Shown one piece after another: positions 5,718 through 10,010 of a DNA stretch of 10,010 nt. The notes beneath the pieces were generated by a model. That model was given only the letters and a program-made list of their open reading frames with translations, did not search any database and had not been told where the DNA came from. Numbering within the stretch: position 1 is the first letter of the stretch; every line of letters begins with the position of its first letter. Made by a program: the position numbers and the translations under genes. Source of the stretch: Dehalococcoidia bacterium (GTDB taxonomy: Bacteria; Chloroflexota; Dehalococcoidia; JAUYDP01); contig JAUYDP010000392.1 in NCBI GenBank assembly GCA_030691805.1, positions 1 to 10,010 on the forward strand, given 5' to 3'.

Positions 5718-5841
5718 GAGTGTTGAATTGCTTCCGTAGTCGGCATCGTCCCCGATGCCGACGGTCGGGGTCAGAGACGACCCCGACTACGGGACCAGGT
5801 TTGTTCAACACGCTCTGTCGTGGGACCCAACCTGGGGGTCC
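5718..5841. repeat. Cloverleaf-like palindromic block with nested stems
   Basis: Two 9-bp hairpins lie side by side: tcggcatcg (5740-5748)/cgatgccga (5753-5761) and gtcggggtc (5764-5772)/gaccccgac (5779-5787). They are enclosed by ccgtagtcgg (5734-5743)/ccgactacgg (5783-5792), and then by gtgttgaa (5720-5727)/ttcaacac (5804-5811). An alternative stem pairs ccaggtt (5795-5801) with aacctgg (5829-5835). The result is a three-way-junction fold or a cluster of nested repeats. It lacks tRNA features (no T-loop, no CCA-like end). It may be a dispersed repeat, a small structured RNA, or regulatory DNA. Confidence 0.55.
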
Positions 5842-5945
5842 AAGCTATCTGTTTTACCGTCATCTCATCTGGAGGTGGTATTTGGGCTGCCCGGCGCCCC
5901 TACAAGCCCCTCGCATATCCCATTATGAGACACGCTGGGCCACTT

Positions 5946-5997
5946 CTGAACAACAACTGAAGCACAACCGAAGCACTATTGAAGCACAATGAAGCAC
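5946..5997. repeat. Five tandem 11-nt repeats (ctgaagcacaa type)
   Basis: The heptamer gaagcac starts at 5959, 5970, 5981 and 5991, and a degenerate gaacaac at 5948, giving spacings of 11, 11, 11 and 10 nt. The unit is about [c/t]tgaagcacaa. The near-helical period puts every copy on the same DNA face. The run ends 31 nt upstream of the recJ -35 box, a plausible place for a regulator-binding array, although no regulator gene is nearby. Confidence 0.6.
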
Positions 5998-6027
5998 GGG
6001 TGGGGATGTGGGGTGGGGCTTGACCCT

Positions 6028-6056
6028 TTGGCACCCGAAGCTGGAGGTGATATACT
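6028..6056 (+). promoter_or_regulatory. Sigma70-type promoter of the recJ unit
   Basis: TTGGCA (6028-6033), an exact 17-nt spacer and TATACT (6051-6056) each match consensus at five of six positions. Transcription would begin near 6063, leaving a leader of about 20 nt before the recJ start. An upstream ttgacc (6020-6025) is 25 nt from the -10 and therefore too far. Confidence 0.65.
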
Positions 6057-6084
6057 TTGGTGAAGCCAAACTCTTGGGGGAAAG

Positions 6085-7794
6085 TTGACTGGCCGGGCCT
6101 CTCTTCAGGGGCTGCGGAAGAAATGGAATATTCTTCCGGTAGCCCCGTCCCAGCAATTCTCTGCTCTACCCCACCTTGCTCCGCTTATAGTGCAACTCCT
6201 CTACAATAGAGGACTAACGGAGCCGGGGGAGGTAGACGCTTTCCTTTACGCCATGGATGGGCTCGAGGCAGACCCCTTCCTGCTGGCGGACATGGAGAAG
6301 GCGGTGGCCCGCCTGGGCCGTGCGGTGGAGAGAAGCGAGCCAGTGGCTGTCTACGGCGACTTCGACGTGGATGGCGTGGCGGGCGCCGCCATCCTGAGCA
6401 TGTTCCTCTTCCACCAGGGAATTCGGGTAGTCCCCTACATCCCCCATCGCGATCGGGAGGGATACGGCCTGAACAATCAGGCGTTGGACCTCCTGCGCCA
6501 AGAAGGGGTCCGGCTGGTGGTGACCGTGGACTGCGGCACCGGTTCCGTTCAGGAGGTGCGCCACGCCTCGGCTCTCGGCATGGATGTGATCATCACCGAC
6601 CACCACGCTATTTCCAAAGTCCTTCCTCCGGCTTTGGCGGTGGTCAACCCCCGCCGGCCCGACTCCTCCTACCCCTACCGTGAGGTTTGCGGCGCCGGCG
6701 TGGCCTATAAGCTGGTCCAGGCTCTGGGACAGTCTCTGGACAACGGAGCGGTCTCAGCGGATGACTATGTAGACCTGGCGGCCGTGGCCACGATCGTGGA
6801 TATGGTCCCCCTAACCGGGGAGAACCGTCTCCTGGCTCGGAGAGGGTTGGACGCCCTAAACACTTCCCCCCGATTGGGACTTCGGGAGCTAATGCGCACC
6901 GCCCGGTTGACGCCGGGGAGGATCGACTCCGAAGCGATAAGCTACTCCCTCGGCCCACGATTGAACTCGGCTGGAAGGCTGGACCATGCCCTGGTCAGCT
7001 ACCGCCTCCTTACCACCGATTCCCTGTCTGAAGCCCAGGAGATCGCTGAGATACTGGAGGCACAGAACCGCCAGAGGCAGCGTCTTACCCAGGAGGGGTT
7101 GGCGGGCGTTTTGGAAGAGGCATCGGTTCAGGCGCCGTGTTTTCCAGTCCTGATGGTGAGTAGCCCCTCTATTTCCCCGGGAGTGATAGGCCTGGTGGCT
7201 TCCCGCCTCTCAGAGAAATTCTACCGGCCTTCGGTGGTACTGCAGGTGGGGGATACTGTAAGCCGTGGTAGCGCCCGGAGCATCCCGGAATTCGATATTC
7301 ACAAGGCCCTGGCCCAGTGTTCTGACCTACTACTACGCTTTGGGGGACACCCCATGGCGGCCGGGTTCACCGTCTCCAACGACAACATAGACACCCTCCG
7401 ACAGCGCCTGGTGGGACTGGCGGAGAGTTCCCTGGAGGGAGTAGTCCTGGAACCGGCAATAACGGTGGATGCCCAGGTCCGCCTGGACCGAATAACTTGG
7501 GAAACGATGGGCTTCCTAAAGGACCTCTCGCCCTTCGGCAAGGGTAATCCATCACCCACTCTTCTGGCGCGGGGAGTTAGGGTCATAGACTGCCGCAGGG
7601 TGGGCGAAGACCACTTGCGGCTAAAGCTCCATGATGGTAGGCTGACCTGGCCGGCTATGGCTTTCGGTTTTGGCGATATAGCTGGAATAGGCGCCGGGTC
7701 ACGATTGGACGTTGTCTTCCGCCTGGGGGTAGACCTCTGGAATGGCGAGAAGAAGATGAGACTAGAGATCGAGGACATGCGCCCGTCCGCATAG
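6085..7794 (+). CDS. recJ: Single-stranded-DNA-specific exonuclease RecJ
   Basis: 569 residues, close to the usual RecJ length. It degrades single-stranded DNA 5'->3' in recombination, mismatch and base-excision repair, in the cytosol. DHH phosphoesterase motifs are present in order: GDFDVDG (91-97), VDCG (148-151), TDHH (171-174), then CGAG (202-205) and ATIVDMVPL (235-243). GPRLNSAGR (290-298) follows. The DHHA1 part carries GVIGLVASRL (366-375), SRGSARS (393-399) and GGHPMAAG (420-427). The C-terminal OB-fold part has PFGKGNPSP (483-491). All metal-binding Asp/His residues I expect are there, so it should be active. The start is a TTG with a G-rich SD-like stretch (6076-6081) 3 nt upstream. 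RKKWNILP at residues 11-18 is the typical RecJ opening, so little or no N-terminus is missing. It is followed after 43 nt by the EF-G-like gene, probably in the same transcript. Confidence 0.93.
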   Translation: MTGRASLQGLRKKWNILPVAPSQQFSALPHLAPLIVQLLYNRGLTEPGEVDAFLYAMDGLEADPFLLADMEKAVARLGRAVERSEPVAVYGDFDVDGVAGAAILSMFLFHQGIRVVPYIPHRDREGYGLNNQALDLLRQEGVRLVVTVDCGTGSVQEVRHASALGMDVIITDHHAISKVLPPALAVVNPRRPDSSYPYREVCGAGVAYKLVQALGQSLDNGAVSADDYVDLAAVATIVDMVPLTGENRLLARRGLDALNTSPRLGLRELMRTARLTPGRIDSEAISYSLGPRLNSAGRLDHALVSYRLLTTDSLSEAQEIAEILEAQNRQRQRLTQEGLAGVLEEASVQAPCFPVLMVSSPSISPGVIGLVASRLSEKFYRPSVVLQVGDTVSRGSARSIPEFDIHKALAQCSDLLLRFGGHPMAAGFTVSNDNIDTLRQRLVGLAESSLEGVVLEPAITVDAQVRLDRITWETMGFLKDLSPFGKGNPSPTLLARGVRVIDCRRVGEDHLRLKLHDGRLTWPAMAFGFGDIAGIGAGSRLDVVFRLGVDLWNGEKKMRLEIEDMRPSA

Positions 7795-7837
7795 GCTGTG
7801 CAGACGGGGTTTCTTTATTTCTTGTTAGGAGGCATCG

Positions 7838-9910
7838 ATGAAGAACTATGAGACCAGCCAGATTCGCAATGTAGTGCTCCTGGGACACGGGAGCGTCGGG
7901 AAGACTTCCTTGTCCGAGGCATTGCTATTCCATGCTGGGGTTATCAACCGCCTGGGACGTGTCGAAGAGGGTACAACTACTTCCGACTTCGATCCCGAAG
8001 AAATCAAGAGACGTATCTCCGTGAGCCTGGCTCTGCTGCCGCTGGAATGGAACGGACACAAGATAAACCTGCTGGACTCCCCGGGTTACGCTGACTTCGT
8101 GGGAGAGGTTAAGTGCGGCGTACGTGTGGCCGATGCCGCCCTGGTGGTGGTTGCAGCGGTCTCCGGTGTGGAGGTCGGAACGGAGCAGGTCTGGAAATAC
8201 GCCGAAGAAAGGGCGTTGCCTCGTATGATTTTCGTTAACAAGATGGATCGGGAGAACGCCGATTTCTATAAGACGGTGGAGCAGGTCCAGTCCTATTTCG
8301 GTTCCCGGTGCGTAGCGCTACAACTCCCCATCGGTTCGCAGGATAGCTTCGAAGGGATAGTAGACCTTGTCAAAGGCAAAGCCTACCGCGGGCCACAGAT
8401 GCAGGAAGGCGAGATACCTCCGGCTATGCAGGGCCAGGTGGATTCTTTCCGGGAGAAGCTCGTGGAGGCCGCTGCCGAGGTCAACGATGAGCTGCTGAAC
8501 AAATACCTCGAGGGAGAGGAGCTAGGTGAGGCGGAGTTGAGGACCGCACTGAAGCAGGGGGTCCACGACGGGAAGGTAGTGCCCATCCTGGTGGGCGCCG
8601 CCCTCTCTAATAGGGTGGTATCGCCCGTGCTGGACGCTATTATCGGCTATCTCCCCTCGCCCGCCGACGGGGGGAAGGTCCAGGCAACCAACACCGCGAG
8701 TAAAAAGGAGGAGAGCCTGGACCCATCGCCACGGGCTGCTCTGGCCGCCGTGGTCTTCAAGACGACGGCTGACCCATACGTGGGTAAGCTTACCTACCTG
8801 CGGGTCTTAAGTGGGACTATCCATAGCGACACCCATATATGGAACAGCACCAAGGGACGGGACGAGCGCGTCGGGCAGCTTATGATAGTTCGGGGCAAGA
8901 CCCAGGAGCCCACCGCCCAACTGGTGGCCGGAGACATGGGCGCGGTGGCGAAGCTGGCGGAGACGGGGACGGGGGATACCCTGTCTTCGAGGGAACTGCC
9001 TCTGGTGGTAGATCCGCCCTCGTTCCCGGAGGCCCTCTTTAGCGCAGCCATTCACCCCAAGAGCAAGGCGGACCTGGACAAGCTGTCCTCAGCGATAAAC
9101 CGCTTGGTGGAGGAAGACCCGACCCTGCATACGCGGCGTGACCCGGATACCGCCGAGACCATCCTCTCTGGACTCGGGGAGTCCCACATTGACGTGGCAG
9201 TGGAGCGCATGCGCCGCAAGTTCGGCGTTGAAGTCCAGACGGATGTGCCTAGAGTGCCCTATAAAGAGACCATTACCGTTTCCACCAAGGCAGAATACAA
9301 GCATAAGAAGCAGACCGGGGGCCACGGGCAGTATGGGCACGTCTTCCTGGAGCTAACGCCTTTGCCCAAAAACGCTGGCGTTCAATTCACTGAGACAGTG
9401 GTAGGAGGCGTGGTGCCCAAGAACTATTTCCCGGCGGTGGAAAAAGGGGTAGCGGAGGCTGTTCAGGAAGGGGTTTTGGCGGGACACCCGGTGGTGGATA
9501 TAAAGATAAACCTCTACGATGGAAGCTACCACCCGGTGGATTCCTCGGAGATGTCCTTTAAGATCGCCAGCATTTTCGCTTTCCGGAAGGGGATGAGTCA
9601 GGCTAATCCTGTGCTCTTAGAGCCAATCATGAACATAACGATAATGGTGCCTGAGAGCTTCATGGGGGACGTTATCGGCGACCTGAACAGCAAGCGGGCA
9701 CGGGTTCTGGGAATGATCCCCCAAGATGGCCTGTCGGAGATAGAGGCCCAGGCCCCTAATGCCGAGATGCTTCGTTACTCTACTGACCTGCGGTCAATCA
9801 CTCAGGGGCGTGGCAGCTTCCACATGGAGTTCAGCCACTACGAAGAAGTCCCGGCTCACATCGCCCAAACCATCATTGCTGCGGCTAAGAAGGAGAAGGA
9901 GGAGAGGTAG
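7838..9910 (+). CDS. EF-G-like translation GTPase (class-II EF-G paralogue)
   Basis: 690 residues with all five EF-G domains. In the G domain, P-loop GHGSVGKT is at 16-23, switch II DSPGY at 80-84, NKMD at 134-137 and G5-like GAA at 253-255. Domain II is about 300-390, III about 395-470 (GLGESHIDVAVERM, 445-458), IV about 475-595 (GGHGQYGH 494-501; YDGSYHPVDSSEMSFK 560-575) and V about 596-690. Canonical EF-G has AHIDAGKTT, RGITI and DTPGH. Here these are GHGSVGKTS, RRISV (58-62) and DSPGY, the pattern of the EF-G-like paralogue often called EF-G2 or FusA2. Its precise job (a translocase variant, ribosome recycling or a stress role) is not settled for this subgroup. The housekeeping fusA is probably elsewhere. 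The start ATG has a perfect aggagg (7827-7832) 5 nt upstream. Confidence 0.88.
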   Translation: MKNYETSQIRNVVLLGHGSVGKTSLSEALLFHAGVINRLGRVEEGTTTSDFDPEEIKRRISVSLALLPLEWNGHKINLLDSPGYADFVGEVKCGVRVADAALVVVAAVSGVEVGTEQVWKYAEERALPRMIFVNKMDRENADFYKTVEQVQSYFGSRCVALQLPIGSQDSFEGIVDLVKGKAYRGPQMQEGEIPPAMQGQVDSFREKLVEAAAEVNDELLNKYLEGEELGEAELRTALKQGVHDGKVVPILVGAALSNRVVSPVLDAIIGYLPSPADGGKVQATNTASKKEESLDPSPRAALAAVVFKTTADPYVGKLTYLRVLSGTIHSDTHIWNSTKGRDERVGQLMIVRGKTQEPTAQLVAGDMGAVAKLAETGTGDTLSSRELPLVVDPPSFPEALFSAAIHPKSKADLDKLSSAINRLVEEDPTLHTRRDPDTAETILSGLGESHIDVAVERMRRKFGVEVQTDVPRVPYKETITVSTKAEYKHKKQTGGHGQYGHVFLELTPLPKNAGVQFTETVVGGVVPKNYFPAVEKGVAEAVQEGVLAGHPVVDIKINLYDGSYHPVDSSEMSFKIASIFAFRKGMSQANPVLLEPIMNITIMVPESFMGDVIGDLNSKRARVLGMIPQDGLSEIEAQAPNAEMLRYSTDLRSITQGRGSFHMEFSHYEEVPAHIAQTIIAAAKKEKEER

Positions 9911-9985
9911 GGGGTTGCCGGGCATGTCAAGGCAGAAGTGATGGCCGCCGATGTTATTACGGAGTTCCATGTGTGAGGGGAGCCT

Positions 9986-10010
9986 TTGATCATTCCTAGT
10001 CAGCTCCGTT
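9986..10010 (+). CDS. Possible start of a further gene (truncated by window edge)
   Basis: A TTG (9986) follows an SD-like aggggag (9976-9982) by 3 nt and opens a frame reading MIIPSQLR to the edge. It lies 76 nt after the EF-G-like gene. Only eight codons are visible, so no function can be given. Shorter ATG frames in the gap (9924, 9941) close after 5 and 11 codons. Confidence 0.3.

Larger units (their letters stand above)
5513..6084. other. 572-nt non-coding gap rich in secondary structure
   Basis: Divergent starts flank this gap (minus-strand remnant at 5512, plus-strand recJ at 6085). Open frames within it run through inverted repeats and resemble nothing known. It contains a GC-rich hairpin (5573-5605), a cloverleaf-like palindromic block (5718-5841), five 11-nt direct repeats (5946-5997) and the recJ promoter. 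Confidence 0.6.

Noticed and set aside
5734..5811. tRNA-like cloverleaf
   Set aside because: Stem sizes, lack of T-loop and D-loop consensus and overlapping stems do not fit a tRNA.
5681..5992. 103-codon plus-strand frame upstream of recJ
   Set aside because: It spans the cloverleaf block and the 11-nt repeats, lacks an SD, and is rich in Arg/Pro/Cys as expected from repeat DNA.
5946..5997. CRISPR array
   Set aside because: Units are only 11 nt with no unique spacers of 25-40 nt and no cas genes; this is a short tandem repeat.
6020..6025. ttgacc as the -35 box of the recJ promoter
   Set aside because: The spacer to TATACT would be 25 nt; ttggca at 6028 gives the normal 17 nt.
9924..9976. 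Small genes starting at ATG 9924 or 9941
   Set aside because: They close after 5 and 11 codons; no evidence of a real product.

Overview
The window reads as ordinary chromosomal DNA of moderately high GC from an environmental bacterium. A Chloroflexota (Dehalococcoidia-like) source is my best inference. The basis is the gene mix (a UbiD-family decarboxylase, a QueG-like COG1600 iron-sulfur protein, a SWIM-associated helical-repeat protein of a type I recall from Chloroflexota, and a class-II EF-G paralogue), the frequent TTG/GTG starts, and gene gaps filled with palindromic repeats. No rRNA, tRNA, CRISPR array, integrase or transposase gene is visible.

Layout. The left edge holds the C-terminus of a UbiD-family decarboxylase (+). 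A 476-nt gap follows with three palindromic structures, one of which looks like a roughly 97-bp MITE-like insertion inside an older dispersed repeat. Next is a 50-residue zinc-ribbon protein (+) whose 3' end overlaps, tail to tail, a GT-C/GT39-type membrane glycosyltransferase (-). A 304-nt repeat-bearing gap separates that from a COG1600 iron-sulfur protein (-), whose best promoter predicts a leaderless mRNA.

Upstream of it on the same strand are two genes that look like remnants. One is a helical-repeat protein matching the C-terminal part of SWIM zinc-finger proteins but lacking the SWIM finger. The other is an open frame that begins like an MmeI-type DNA methyltransferase/restriction enzyme and loses that similarity after about 53 residues. 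A tiny 40-codon frame with its own ribosome-binding site ends the second remnant.

A 572-nt gap then contains a three-stem (cloverleaf-like) palindromic block and a run of 11-nt direct repeats. It leads into a good sigma70-type promoter and a two-gene plus-strand unit: recJ (single-strand DNA exonuclease) and, 43 nt later, an EF-G-like GTPase with a strong ribosome-binding site. The last 25 bases may begin one more gene.

The functional content is mostly housekeeping (recombination/repair, translation-type GTPase, surface sugar or lipid transfer). I do not see a convincing new multi-gene system. The parts most worth a second look are the intergenic repeat structures, the 11-nt repeats upstream of recJ, the predicted leaderless transcript, and the decayed restriction/SWIM segment.
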